Source: Isoetes taiwanensis
Taxonomy: Eukaryota > Streptophyta > Lycopodiopsida > Isoetales > Isoetaceae
Reading direction: 5' to 3'
DNA: 64,000 nt
Assembly (NCBI GenBank): GCA_021234155.1
Contig: JAJEKV010000001.1
Location: 37,308,826 to 37,372,825, forward strand
Below, piece by piece: positions 34,020 to 46,499 of the stretch (position 1 is its first letter; every line of letters starts with the position of its first letter). The translations under genes were made by a program, and so were the position numbers. A model generated the notes under the pieces. The model was not told the DNA's origin, made no database searches, and saw only the letters and a program-made list of their open reading frames with translations.

Positions 34020-35765
34020 TATTGTTCTAATATGTATCAGAGCGGAGAACGATCTCTAAACATAGGGCCACTGGAACGAGGATGTTTCATGTGTTCGATG
34101 GAATTGGTTATCTTGCATGGAAGACAAGGATGAAATAGCACTCCAAAATGACAAAGATATGTTGTGTTAGGAGTATTGGTACATTCTCAACAACCTAAAG
34201 TTATGTCTGGGGTTCTTTTTGACGCAAGGACCTCAATAATGATGCATGGTGCAAAGAAGTGGAAGATTGGAACGATAAAGATTAGATCGCTCGTGGCATG
34301 ATACTGTACATTCTTAAGGATTCTATTCTTGTTGATGGTGAAGTATTCATGCGTGCTCATGAAGTATGGAAATATTACAAAATCTATTTGAAAGCGAATG
34401 AAATAAGAATTGTTCTATCTACATAATACTTTAAGTAGTTTAAAGTTAAAATTATAGATTCAATCAATGATCAATGATCATGTGGACAAAACTAAAGAGT
34501 TGGTGGAACACTTGTCAGCAGCTTGGACACATGTGGAGACAGAACAATTGCCATGTGTTTGAAAATCAAAGAATGAACTTGTTCTCTCGGAAGAGAAAGC
34601 TTTAATTGTTAATACTATTCTTGATGATGAGCGAAAGCAATCTTCTACAGGGTCGAGACATACTAGAGAGCCTAGTGATGCCGAAAGAACTTTTTATATT
34701 GCTTATAAAATTTTTAAGAAAGAAGCATATATTTCAAAAAGGAATTTTCCTACTTGACGAGATTTTAATGGCGGCTTTTCCAGTGCCATGAATCGTGCTT
34801 TTCCTTAGGTTAATGGTTATAGACAACGTGTATATTCCTTTTGTGAACTTTTCCTTAGGAGTCTACTTGTTATTTTCAACAATTTTTGGATAAACACCAT
34901 GCTCACAATAACATGCTTATGAACACCAGGCGTTGATGATGGACTCATCTTCTTATTTTGTAGTTGACTTAGGGGAAACATCACACATGGCTTATGATAA
35001 AGAGCATTTGATGAACTATTTTCCTATTCATGTTCATAAATCGGTGTATCTTGGTGATGATACTTGCCATAAAGTTGAAGTTTATTGGAGATTTATGTAT
35101 ACAGACCTGTTCTGGTATTTATATCCTTGGGGATGTTCTTAGATTGGCGAAGAATATTGCTTTTAGTTTCTCGGCTTGTCGATGTAGGTTTATGGTGCAA
35201 TTTGAAAGGAATGGTTGTCACTTTGTTATTGATAATGTCTACTAATATCTCTTGAATATGGTGACAAATGAAGGAAGTATTTTATCTTTGTTATGGCATC
35301 ATAGGTTTGGTAATGCCAACTTTCCATATCTCACCTCCATGGAATACAACAATGCAGTGAAAGGGTTTTATTTGAATTCAAAGTCCATATGAGGTTGTGA
35401 TACTTCTGCACTTGAGGAATTACATAGGCAGCATTCTTTAAATCTGGTATTTTCAACATTTAATATTCTTGACTTAATACATTCAGGTATTTGTAGTCCT
35501 TTGCATATTCACATGGAGGATGCGGATATTTTTACTATATTATTGAGGATTTTTCTCGATATACATATTTATGTTTTCAAGAGACATAAGCAAATAGGCA
35601 ATTGAAGAGACTGAGGAATGACAATCATATGCTTTCATACAATTCTTGTAGAAAAAGGTGTTCATCATGAGTTTACTATTCCTCATACACCTCAATAGAA
35701 TGGAGCTCCGGCATGTGTTCATGATTATCCATGGAAATTACTTGCGCATGGACTGGCCATCAAGT
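34020..35765 (+). mobile_element. Degenerate Ty1/copia retrotransposon remnant
   Basis: TGTATCAGAGC at 34033-34043 matches the initiator-Met tRNA primer-binding site usual for plant copia elements. It is followed by a gag-like start (MFHVFDGIGYLAWKTRMK), a protease-like segment (FVVDLGETSHMAYDKEHLMN, 34.96 kb, where active copies have DSGA), VYLGDDTCHKVE, the pre-integrase segment LWHHRFGNANFPYL (35.3 kb), and integrase pieces to EFTIPHTPQ (35.68 kb). Many stops and frameshifts. Reverse transcriptase, RNase H and the 3' LTR are absent; the sequence switches into an L1 at about 35765. A 5' LTR probably ends near 34030 but no second copy exists to define it. Confidence 0.75.
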
Positions 35766-37365
35766 TGTTGGGGATTCTAGTTGGCATCCATGTTACTACT
35801 GGAGCTGTATGGGAGGAGATCATTAAGGGTTTGGAGAAGCACTTGTTCTGGTGGTCCACTGCAAAGCTGTCTCTTGCGGATCGCATTATAGTGGCCAAGT
35901 CAGCCCTTAGTAGTACCCATGTTTATATGGCATCCTTATTGCTAGCCCCACAGATCAAAGTACGTGAGCTCAGAAACTTTATATGGGTGGGTATTGAGGA
36001 AGGTGCTGTGATTAAGATGGCTTGGTCGAAGTGCATCCTTCCAAAATGGGCAGGAGGTCTGGGTATGCTGGACTTCTTACTGCAGAGCAAAGTCCTTATT
36101 TCAAAGTTCATTTGGAGACTCCGAAATGGTGAAGATGACTCTCCTGGTTTATGCCTTCTTAGACAAGCTCTTGGCCACTGTATCCCTCTAGGCAAGAAGG
36201 TTGTCAAACCAGTCCTACCTTGGGCATTATTTCAGCCTCTGCAGCCTTTTTCAAGTGCTTTTCCATTTCTGCGTGGATTGTTGACATCATAGGAGGCAGT
36301 CGAACATCTTTTCTGGCCATGCCCCTCCATCCACATCTATTGGAGACTCCATGGTGGTTGGCACCACTGCCTTCAGACCCCTCAGCATCTCTACTGGTAG
36401 CATCAGTTCATCCCCTTACACAGAGATGATGGGTTCTTGCAGATGTTATCTCTATTCAAGCATGGTATGAAGCAGGTCGCCTACTGTCTTGGCCTGAATT
36501 TCAGGCAAAGTTCCTGCTCTCTCGTTGGGATGTATCTCTATGGGAAAAGGTCGCAGAAAATTTGCCTCTTATAGTGCAATTTGGTGTTACTGAAAGGGTG
36601 TCATGGGACTGTCATGAAAATATTCACAAATTTAAGCACTTTGTCAGATCAGTATATCGTCTTCTTTTAGCACCACAGCCCCTCCAATTGTCTGATGGGT
36701 GGCACCTACAGGTTCCACATCCCACTTTATGTCATACATGGCGATGGCTTTGGGATAGGTTGCTCCACCCCAAAGTCTCTGTACTATGGTGGCAGGTTAT
36801 CCACAGGTGCCTGCGGGTTAATGCCTTCCGACATCGTTATGATCCTCGCATATCTGCAGTATGCCCGCTCTGCCTTTCCGACGTTGAGACTCTTGAGCAC
36901 TGTCTCTTTGATTGTCCAGAGGTTCAGCCAGCATGGTCCCGGCTACAAGGTTTGTTTAACAGTACATTGGACTGCCGATGCATCCTCTTGGCATCCTATC
37001 CCAATGCATGGCCCCCAGCTAAATAAAGGGTATTCCATCTTGGTTCTGGTTGGCTCCTATGGTCGATGTCGCAGACGCCACATCTTTAAGGGCATTTATT
37101 CATCTGCACGTGGTGTTATTACGGTGGCCCAGAAAAAGATATTGACAGCTTACGAGTGTTCCTCTCTTGAATCAGAAATGATGGAATACATCCGGATTCA
37201 GTATCTTCAAATTGATTCTTATCATTAGTCCCCTATTCTGGAGAAAGTATATTGTGCTCCAGGCTCGTGCTCCTGTGGCATCTTTTTGTGCTTACACAGT
37301 TAGATGAGACATGTAAATTTTATCTGATTAATAAACTTTTTGGCTTTCGTCCTTCAAAAAAAAAC
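35766..37365 (+). mobile_element. L1-type LINE, 3' half
   Basis: 5'-truncated ORF2 downstream of the RT. The 35765-36292 ORF reads TTGAVWEEIIKGLEKHLFWW, KLSLADRIIVAKSALS, LRNFIWVGIEE and LPKWAGGLGMLDFLLQSK, the typical post-RT region of plant L1s. After a frameshift, 36562-37026 carries the zf-RVT domain (HPKVSVLWWQVIHRCLRVNA, then CPLCLSDVETLEHCLFDC). The 3' UTR ends with TGATTAATAAAC, CGTCCTTC and an A-run at about 37357-37365. Target-site duplications could not be identified. It overlies the end of the copia remnant. Confidence 0.85.
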
Positions 37366-38297
37366 TATATGATATCATGATGAGCTGTCAATCATCCAAG
37401 GGTTTGTTTAGCAAAACATTCTCCCGTTACTTGAAAGGAAGGTAATGCTAAAGTGTTGAAACTGATGAATGAAATTCTAGAACGGAAAACCTAGTGCAAA
37501 ATGGCTACACTGGCATATTCAATTGCAAAAAATGTGCTTTGGATATAAGAATGCTTACATTTATGAAACATGTATGCTAATAGCATATTATAATATTTTT
37601 TCTAGTTTCGAGGATCTTATTATGCGTCCCAATTTTACACTAGAAAGAATTTTGGGTGTTGCAAATATAGATTCAGAATATGTTCAGGGGAATTATAACA
37701 AAGATCATATTTTGTGAGATTCTTCCCTGAGGCAATCAGATGTATATTAAAACCTGATGAGGCAATGAATATTAAGGAAAAAAGAGATAATGTACAGCTT
37801 GTTATTAAGCATGGCATTCCTGTTTCATTACTTGTGTCAGAGAATACTACATTGATAATCGTGTGTATGAGCCTAAAGTATAAAATATTAAAATTTATAG
37901 GAGTAGATCTTGGTGTGTCATTGTGGGATGGATTTTTCCTAATCTTCCAGGTCAGGCGACTTGCCCTTTGAAGATTCAGGCGACTTGTCTTTCAAAGGTT
38001 CAGGACTCACCTTGCAACTAGCCATGAGCTATCCATTTATACATCTTGTCATCTTTTAGGGCCTTTATGATGCAACGATGGTTTCTTGTTACTAGCAAGA
38101 AATTTTCTGCATGCATTAAATCTACGAATAATGTCCTTGCTGCATCTAAGACTAGCAGCTTCTAAGGATTCCTAAGAGAGCAGTGGCCAATCGTAACCTT
38201 TAGCACTGTGGTCTTTTCTCCCGGCTTTAGACTTCCATGAACTCGTCGTCATCATAGAAGGGTCATAACTCTTCCACTGCAAGACATACTACAAGAA
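37366..38297. other. AT-rich stretch without a supported gene
   Basis: Short plus-strand ORFs (37523-37717, 37714-37971) have no recognisable domain and AT-rich codon content. Two TTCAGG/GGCGACTTG segments near 37960-37985 repeat each other. Confidence 0.25.
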
Positions 38298-38566
38298 CTA
38301 GTGCTGGAAGATGTCCTCCATGATGTATATAACAACATCTTCAACTTTTCCAGTACTGCCTTCCCACATGGATATTATAATTCTCATCTGCTCACCCCCC
38401 TTGTTCTTTCCTAGGGTTGTGATGAACAGACACAAATCCTTTTGTTTATCTCCTCCTCTTTGTGACATTAATTGCATTATATCCACACACCACCTTCTAT
38501 CAGGCCCAGGTGTGATTATTTTATGCAGTTGCATGCGGTCAAAGAGTGCTTGAAATAACTCAATCT
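38298..38566 (-). CDS. Possible last exon of an unknown gene
   Basis: On the minus strand a good acceptor (TTTGTCTTTGCAG, ending at 38567) precedes about 89 open codons (IELFQALFDRMQLHKIIT and onward, including WCVDIMQLM and MWEGSTGKVEDVVIYIMED) up to a TAG at 38298. Composition looks protein-like, but I do not recognise it and no upstream exon was found. It may be a gene fragment. Confidence 0.25.
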
Positions 38567-38817
38567 CTGCAAAGACAAAGGATCAATTAAGCAAAATACT
38601 AAATCTTGAAAGGATCGTGGATGCGATCCTCCAAAGCAACTTCTATGAAATTAATGGCAAAAGTAAGAATACAGAAAAGTAACCTGATCTAACATGAACA
38701 AACCTCAGCTTCCAAGGATGACAGTCGCGATCCAGGTAAGCATGAGGAAGGAGATTTTCCTTCTCGCACGTCATTCAACAATATTTGAACTTAAGTTACT
38801 TTCAAAATGAACACAAA

Positions 38818-41800
38818 CGCGGCAATTCCAGATCATTTACCAAGAGGGGAGGTTTTTTTGGCTGAGAGGGCTGGTGATGGCGCCTAGGGTTTCAACCCCA
38901 TTCGTTTGCACATAACTTTTGGTTCCCATGTCAGATTTGAGCGATTCTGGGCCCTTTGGAAAGCTCGTTGCGTGTCTTCTGTTAATATATAGCTTGTATG
39001 ATGATTAGACTATTTTGGCAGCAAAAAATTTCCTGACAGCTCCGACCCTTTATTGGCGGTATTAGGGTTTGGCGGCAATCATCTTTTTGCCATAATTCCT
39101 ACATTTGGTGGCATTTTAGGCGTGCTTAGGCTCGTTGTCGTGGAGTGCTACTTTCAGTGGTGCTTAAATTTATTAAAAATTACTCTTTTGTGGGGGACTG
39201 TTGAGCTCTAAAATCTCGGCCCCCTTTTAGTGGAGATGGCAAAAGCAACTTGTAGTCCTTCCAAGCGCTCCTTTGGTAATCCTAATGGGGTACATGGCAA
39301 TGGTGGAAGGGGATATGCTCTATATTCTCCAAAGATTAGTGTTCGAGATGCCCACAAATTGGCTCGTGAAGATGCCCCTTCTTCTCCTAAGAGTTTGTTA
39401 TCTTCAGTGGGATCTGAGGGGCAGGAGAGGCAAGCTTTTGTGTTTTTTTTGAAGAACGACAAAATTTATTGAAACTCCAAGCCAAAAGCAAAATACAAAT
39501 GCAGAGGCGGGAATAAAGTCTCAGAGGATAATCATGATCCACTGAGTAGAACCACCAGCCTATGCATAAGACAGCACACTCAAATATGACTCAAATATCA
39601 ACTGTCGCTTGGCAGGAGCAAGCGAAGAACAATGGTATGCCTTAGCGATTCTAGCTTGTGCGTCCTGGAGGACAACTGCAGGAGGAATATCCAAACCCTG
39701 AAAGATACACAGTCTTCTGCGCTTCCAGATGGACCACAACAACCATCCTGATGCTAAATGAAATGCTTGGCTCCGCAACTTATTCCAAGTATCCGGATAA
39801 ATAGCCAGAAGCACTTGCTGACTTGTCAATGTCACATGAAAAAGAGAAAACAGCCAAGACCAAACAGGCTGGAGATGAACACATAAAAAGAAACAATGCT
39901 CAATGGTCTCGTCCCTTTGCTTGCATAGTAGGCAGAGGCAAGCTTTTGTGCATCTCAATCCGTTGGCATTGCCTCATGCTCCAGTTTCTTCCAGTAGCAT
40001 ATGTGTAACTAGTTCAACTGAGGCAGCAGCTTCTGCTCTCTCATCTTCTCAGATTGCTATTCCAGCGTCTGACCATATGTCTCATGATTCTAGGGGCAGT
40101 GTGGTACAGGTGACCCTGGAAAGCTCTTCTGGAGAGTTGGTACTTCGAAAGGCACCTCCAACACATGTTGGAAGTTCTTCGAAACAAATGAGATTAGTAG
40201 CTCCTGCTCAGAAGAATGTGACGTAGGTTTCATCCCTAACACATGTTGGGAGTCTCTCATATGAAGGAGGCCCTTCTAGACAAAAAGAACATCCAGCACA
40301 CGTTGGAGATTCCTCAAGGCAGGAGGAGTTTTCCCCTCTTCCCGCGAACAAGCCTGGGATACCTTTTTATTCAACCACGCCACATGTTTCGACCTCTACA
40401 ACTTGGAGGTCTTTTGACACAGTGGCAAGGGTTACAGATGTCTGCTTTTCTGAGTGGCTATACAAAGGTGTGTCATCTCCAGCCATCTCACTTCGTGTCT
40501 TAGAGGCCATTGCCACCATGGTGGACAATAATAAGAAGGAAGTTGCATCCTATGATCTTCAGCCGTTGCAGGCCAAGCAGGACTTCACCAGCTGAAATGT
40601 TTTATAAGGTTCAGGAGTGCAGGTCAACCTTTGAGCGCTTTGGGGCCTCTGTAGTGCAGATCAGTCATGAGACTCACCGTCGTCATGTGGAGCAATTAGT
40701 TGCATGCTCTGTTGTTTGTTACTTCACTGGCCCTTTCTTGAATCTGAAGTGGGATCTTGGTTATCTGGGCATCTACACAAATTAGGGCTTCCTGCGTATC
40801 AATCTATCAAGCTTGTGGCCAAAGATCAACGTTGTTTTCTCCTGATGTTTGAGTCTCCCGAGCTGGTGGCTCAACTCATAGAACGAGGTGTTGATCCTCT
40901 TGTGGAAACATTTCTTGTTGTATCAACAGTATGTTCCTGACTCTTTTCCAAGTAAGCCAGATGCCTTAAGTGTCCCATTCTGGATTGCTATTGAAGATTT
41001 TCCTCCAGAGTTTCAAGATTCTGAGTTTATTTCTGCTATTGCTAGTGAGATTGGACTTCACCTGCAATATGCTATAACCAATGGCATTACTAAGATTTGT
41101 GTAGCACGCCCCATTCATCGCGATCTGCCTCAGACAATTGTTGTTCAAAGTGGGTCCATGTTCTTTCCGTTCAAGCTACGATTGTTAAATGGCCCAGAGT
41201 GGCTCTCATGTTCCCTGAGGATTTGCACCAGCAAGCTCCTCCAATTGCCTCTGCTACAAATCCTACTCCTAGCTCTGCTCCTTCTTCAATGGATGTTGTG
41301 ACTTCCTCTACATCTATTTCGGCCGCTGGTCCCACACCTCTGCTGGCTGGTCAACAGAGGCAAAGGTTGGATAAGATTCAGAGGTCACAAGAGCAAGCTG
41401 AAGAGGCTTGTGGGCAGTACATGGACATTGGTCGTCGTGGTGCCCACACTCCACCTAAACATCCACCTGCTCTTCATCAACCTCGAAAGTCAGCTAAGGG
41501 TTCTAACACCTCTGCATCTCAGCTCTCCTCAGCATTTGCTATACATGATCCTGCTCCTCCTATTGCATGGTCGCTTTGCTCCACTTCAGTGGGCTGATTT
41601 GGCTGAAGATAATACTATCTTGTCGCAGGCCCAGGATACATCTTTAAACTCTTCTGAGATTCCAGTAGTCACATCGAATTTGATGCCATTACAGGTTCAA
41701 TGCGGTTAGACTCTTAAGCAGAGCCTTATCTCCTTTTACTTATCTAGTATGGAGTAAGCACATGGTGTCGCAGCTTCCAGTAGCACCCTCTTGTGCTTAC

Positions 41801-41878
41801 ACAACTAGATGAGAAATATTCATTTTGTACTTATTCTTGCTGATTAATAAACCTTTCGTTCGTCCTTCAAAAAAAAAC
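38818..41878 (+). mobile_element. ORF1-only L1 derivative (HAL1-like), flanked by a 13-bp target duplication
   Basis: A GC-richer 5' UTR leads to an ATG at 39236 and an ORF1-type protein broken by several frameshifts. It has a Ser/Thr-rich N-terminus with HVGSSS-type repeats, a region FERFGASVVQISHETHRRHV, then LVAKDQRCFLLMFESPELVA and PFWIAIEDFPPEF, resembling the gag-like DUF4283 part of plant L1 ORF1. The sequence then passes directly into a 3' UTR (GTGCTTACACAACTAGATGAG, TGATTAATAAAC, CGTCCTTC plus A-run) shared with the L1 at 37.3 kb; no endonuclease or RT lies between. Flanks are AAATGAACACAAA (38805-38817) and AAATGAACGCAAA (41879-41891), 12/13 identical. Without the nested insert the element is about 2.55 kb. 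Confidence 0.75.
39443..39933 (-). mobile_element. 5'-truncated L1 nested in the ORF1-only element
   Basis: A minus-strand insert with its poly(A) end at 39443-39450 (T's on the plus strand) is flanked by perfect 17-bp duplications AGAGGCAAGCTTTTGTG (39426-39442 and 39934-39950). It encodes the C-terminal zf-RVT region of an L1 ORF2 (CLLCKQRDETIEHCFFLC, then LLWSIWKRRRLCIFQG) in a 132-residue open frame that enters from the flank. Removing it restores the frame of the surrounding ORF1 (RQAFV on both sides). It is the younger of the two insertions. Confidence 0.92.
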
Positions 41879-41891
41879 AAATGAACGCAAA

Positions 41892-43165
41892 ATGTAGCCA
41901 CACCCCATTCATTACTGGAGCATACATTAACCAAGTGCAATGGATAATGAATTCTCGAATGAGGTCTGACACATTTTCTCGTTTGTCTCCATCCTTAAAG
42001 TATCTCAAATTGTTATTGCCAGTCAAATGTCACGTAAGAAATAGCACTTCGACTTGAAAGTAGGGGACATTCTCAACTTTGAAGTTCTAGTAGAGTGCAC
42101 TTAGAACTTCCACTATTAGAAAAATTGAGATTTCCATAGCCTCAGTTTTGGAGCCTCTATGTGTAATGGAGCTTAACAAGTAGTTAAACGACATTAACAT
42201 GGAGAACATGCAAAAAGAAGCATAAAAAAATCCACTACTTCTAAAGAAGGTAACAAGAATTTCTAGTACTCTCAATTGTGAGCTCTGAAAGAATATAGCC
42301 TAGCAAGTTACCAGGCTGAGCCTCTGACTACCATTTTACAGTACAACTAAAGACAACAATGAAGAAACAATAAAGGCTTAAGCTTCCAAGGATCGCGATT
42401 GCAATCATTGGGAATGGGTGAAAAAATGAAATATTGCAAATAAGTTATATTTGCTTGAGAAAGGTTTCATGTTTCATAGTTGCAGTTAAGTAGCGTAATC
42501 CAACCTAGTAAGCAGACTTGCCTTTAGAAACTAACTAAATAAGCTTTTCGTAATCAATGTGGACTTTATACGAGCTCCTTCCTAATGAGCAGGACATGCT
42601 CTTAAGATGTTGAAAATTGCCCATTTACACCTGCAGTCTACCAACCAAATCATAACAAAGGTCTCAGTACGTGCCCTTATAGCCGACTTGTGAGCTGGAG
42701 TATTCCATTCATTCAAAATGTGTTTGATGTTATCTACCACTTCCTGACATACTAGACCGAGCACCTTTTTTTGTGTCTACTTCTTGATCTTTTGTAATAC
42801 AAGGCGAAGATCTCAATGATGTCACACTCCCCATTGTAGAAACCATTGTTGCCAACTTACAGAAGCTAATTCTAACAGTCTACCTATACAAGGTATAAGA
42901 AAGCAGTTTAATTATAATGAGGTAATCACGATCTTTTAAGCTTGGGTTCTAACACAACAACAAAGCGAAGCCCAGCTCGGAAGGATTGTCGTGGCGATCC
43001 TTCCGAGCTAGGCCTAAAATGAAAACAACAAAAAATATACACAACATAAGACGATATGATGACTCAATATAAGACGATGTGATGACTACCATACCTTAAT
43101 CCAATACAAACCGATGCAATGCAACGCAACATAATACAACACATCAATCATAAAAAGAACACTAT
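41892..43165. other. Gene-poor stretch with a strong hairpin
   Basis: No gene supported. It contains an inverted repeat at 42970-43013 and related sequence at 42380-42412, listed separately. Confidence 0.3.
42970..43013. repeat. Strong inverted repeat (hairpin)
   Basis: AGCTCGGAAGGAT and ATCCTTCCGAGCT are perfect 13-bp complements around a 10-nt loop, extended by GCC/GGC beyond one mismatch. Looser versions with the same GGAT...GCGATCC theme lie at 38611-38630, 38709-38735 and 42385-42412. Confidence 0.7.
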
Positions 43166-46100
43166 TATGTAATGTAATGTAATGTATTAAAAATCACGCC
43201 CACTAAGGACCTTGAAGGTCATGGAGCGACATGTACATGTGTTCTGTTCACAGATTTAAAACCAAAGAACGGTGTGTTTCCACCGCCTTAAAATATAGAC
43301 CCAACTTCATTGGATCTTGCTGTAATAGGGATGAAAAACTGGTATCTATTATGCAAAATTTCACTCGAATATCTTCATAAGCCGGGCAATATAGGAACGT
43401 ATGAGTCTCGTCTTCAACCAAGGTTGTCTCACACACCCTACAAAACCTTTCATCTTTCGGAGTACCAGACCATCTGCCTGTCTCAACATGTAACTTGTGG
43501 GAACTCGTTCTATATCTCGCTATGCATTGCTTTAAATACGGGGATGTGAGCACTCAAATACCCTTTGCTCGAATATACCAACAAAGGATTGACTTACGAA
43601 ATGTATGTGACCATTCGGGAACCTTTCTCTCGCCATAATTTCTCTCGCCCGAAGTTTGCACAAGATCACGAAGTTCCTATATATCGTGTCGGGAGCTGAT
43701 CCAAAGAAATCCCCATTTCGCGCAGCCCATAAATTGACATCGTGATACCATCCCGATCTGCCGCAGATCGATCCAAAGCCAACCTGGATAACTTTGTCTT
43801 CCGGCCGCTAACTACCGGAAAGTGATGGTTCAAAGTTTGATACTGAGCCTCCGGCTTCAAGAGGGAGCATACCAGCTTTACGCGCAAGTACTATTGCATA
43901 GGGGATCCGAGTTTTGGTTCCCAATTCTTCCTTGAGAAAGGTTTTTAACACCATTTCCACTTGAGCCCATTCTTTGCAATGAAGCTCCCGCCCCCCAAAT
44001 TGGCGAGCCATACAAAACAACGGTGCGCACCGGTGTTCTAAACAAGATCTTTTTAAGATCCCGGTTTGAGAGAGGCTCTGTGGACATCCGGATAGCATCT
44101 TGTACAAAGCCGCCTTGCCTCCTTGAACTCTTTTCTTAATGCAATCCTTCCAATTTGTATTTAGCGGAGAATTCCAGCCCGGATATTTGTAGCTATCCAC
44201 TAATTCCATGGCTCTACCCACGGTATGTGAATTCGGTGGAGAACTGTCCCTACAACCATCACCTTGGATTTTGCCGGATTAACTTTCATGTGCTTTGCCT
44301 CACAAAATGTAGCCGATGGTCAAGATGAGATTGGAGCCCTTACGGTTTACTCGCCATCGAGAACCACATCATCGGCGTAGAGGAGGAGCTGCACAAGGAA
44401 ATCACCTAACACAGAGCCATACAAACCCTTGGTACATAGCCAATCCTCAAGCTCGTCTATATACTGAGGCCGAACAGTGGGGGACAAAGGGCACCCCCGC
44501 CTCCGCCAATTGTGTTATTGACTTCTGGGCTATATCACCGGTAACTTTACTATTACCTCGTGAGTATAGTTGGGATATGGCACCTCGATCCCTTCGGGAA
44601 CACCAAGTTGCTCCATTCTCATACCCAAGTCTCTTCGTGGGACTGTATCGAATGCTTTTGGAAATCTATGAATGCAAGATAGAGGGCTTGCCTTGGGTTC
44701 TTTGCTTTTTCAAACAACACCCATGCAGACTAAGAGCATGGTCTAGGGTGCGGTGAAATTTTCGGAAACCAGCCGGCATCTTGCTCTCTTGCCCGCCTCA
44801 TCAGCCCACGAAGCTGAGTTTCTTTTCAACAAAGCTGCCCAAGAGCTTAGCAAACATACCGCCAACCAAAATGGTTCGTAATTCCGCACATTTCTTTTGT
44901 CACCGGACTTGTGGATAGGGATCACCCCGTTTGTCTTCAGTGCGCGTGGCGAGGCCCCCCGCCTAATGACCATGTTCATCAAATTTGTGATCACTTCAAT
45001 GGCACCGAATCTCCACTCCACTTGATGGCTCGATACTAAAACCACGTAAATCTGTTTGCCTTTCCGTTACTCATGTTTTGGAGAGCAAATTCTACTTCAT
45101 AATCTACGAACAGATCCTCATTTATCGCTGTGTTGGCATACCTTCGGAATCCTTGGCATATAGTTCTTTGATCATATCTAACAGTTCCACGGGATCTAAG
45201 TCCGCTTTGTGGTATTGCGGTGACATCCGCTTCGAGAAAGTCTTAGGATCGCACTAAACCAATTCAGCAAGTTAATCTGTCTTTGTTTCAAATAAGTTCT
45301 TTTCTTTCTTCGCAGGAGGTCTTTGTACCATTTCGGCTTGTACATGCGGCCCCAGGTAATTGGGCTCGTGCCATTACGCATTCGGCATCCCACCAGCCTT
45401 TGTTTCCATGTTTTCTTTCCTTAGTGCATCCAAAGATGTCCATAGCAAAATTTGCATATAGCAGCTTTCGAGAATTTAATCGCATCCATCTCAATGTCTC
45501 TGTCCAAGTAACCCCCCGGCCATTCTTCCGGACAATGCATATTTACTACTTTTCCGGTGTAGTCTATCCTTAATCTAGATGTAAAGCTTGCTTTGTTTTG
45601 CTTGCCGTGAGACTCCTCCTAGAAGCTCAAAGCACAATGGTGCATGGTCCGATTCGGTAATTTATCCGGACACGTAAGTCAAGTCAACGAGAGTTAGAGT
45701 CATTTCCCATCAAATAATCCACGTGCTTGCTCCTAGATGGCTGAAACATGTATTGTTATGTGAATTTGGGAAGCGACCAAGATGCAGTTCAATACTTTCA
45801 AATTGCAGATCGTTCCTAGCTCTAGGAGCAAATCTCCCATGCAATTCTTCACAAGGTCTGGCGATTGTGCGTGGAAAGAGAGTATCCTCCGTTTCAATCA
45901 GCCTTACATCATTTAGGGGTTCTCAAACGATCTGACCGCAAATTCTTTGTTTCGGCATTGAAGTCACCGACCGATAATACTTCCCTAACTTCATTTGAAT
46001 TGGAGTGTGTCTTTGCACAGATCGTGAAATGGGTTTGACCTGCCATGTTCTAGCTGGTCGTAAATGTGCATGTTCAAAGGAGCAAAGTAGCATATAGCTA

Positions 46101-46270
46101 CATATGTATGCCTGCCAGCGTGTTCTAAATGCATCCATAAATATTGATTGTGCTCATGTTTGGAATGCATGTGCACCTTGTGAGCAATATCAGATCTAGC
46201 ATATGCAGCTACCCCGCCAAATCCTCTTCCCACACCAGTGTTACTAGTAAAAGAAACAAATGAAGTTCTT
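43166..46270 (-). mobile_element. LINE family A, copy 4, the longest, with endonuclease remnants
   Basis: In minus-strand order: an APE endonuclease start (GVAAYARSDIAHKV near 46.2 kb, then YLWMHLEHAGRHTYVAICYF), SVGDFNAETKN (about 45.96 kb), a linker NKGWWDAECVMA (45.4 kb), RT pieces from about 45.05 kb (IPIHKSGDKRN) to the palm near 44.4 kb, SYKYPGWNSP (44.2 kb, like PTYKYLGIEF of copy 3), and the Cys/His end FCRVCETTLVEDETHTFLYC (43.45 kb). It shares the order and motifs of copies 1 and 3 but is diverged from them. The 3' end abuts an (AATGT)n repeat at 43166-43185. All frames are broken. Confidence 0.78.
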
Positions 46271-46499
46271 GTGCAATTTTTACTTGTACGAAATAAAAAG
46301 ATTAAGAAATTATAAAAAGTCATCATACAAAAACTTGTAATGTTGGCACTCTCATTTGAAAGCAATATTTCCCATACAAACGAGAATGAAAATTTGTTTC
46401 AATAGGAAAGCTTTCATGAACAAAGAAAATGTAGTATTTGCTCTAATCTAAAGTATAGTGTAATGAAGTTACCTCTTTTGATAGATATCTTTGATGACT

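Noticed and set aside
35766-37380. Target-site duplication for the L1 at 35.8-37.4 kb
   Set aside because: No convincing direct repeat between the 5' junction and the sequence after the A-run; short matches are at chance level.
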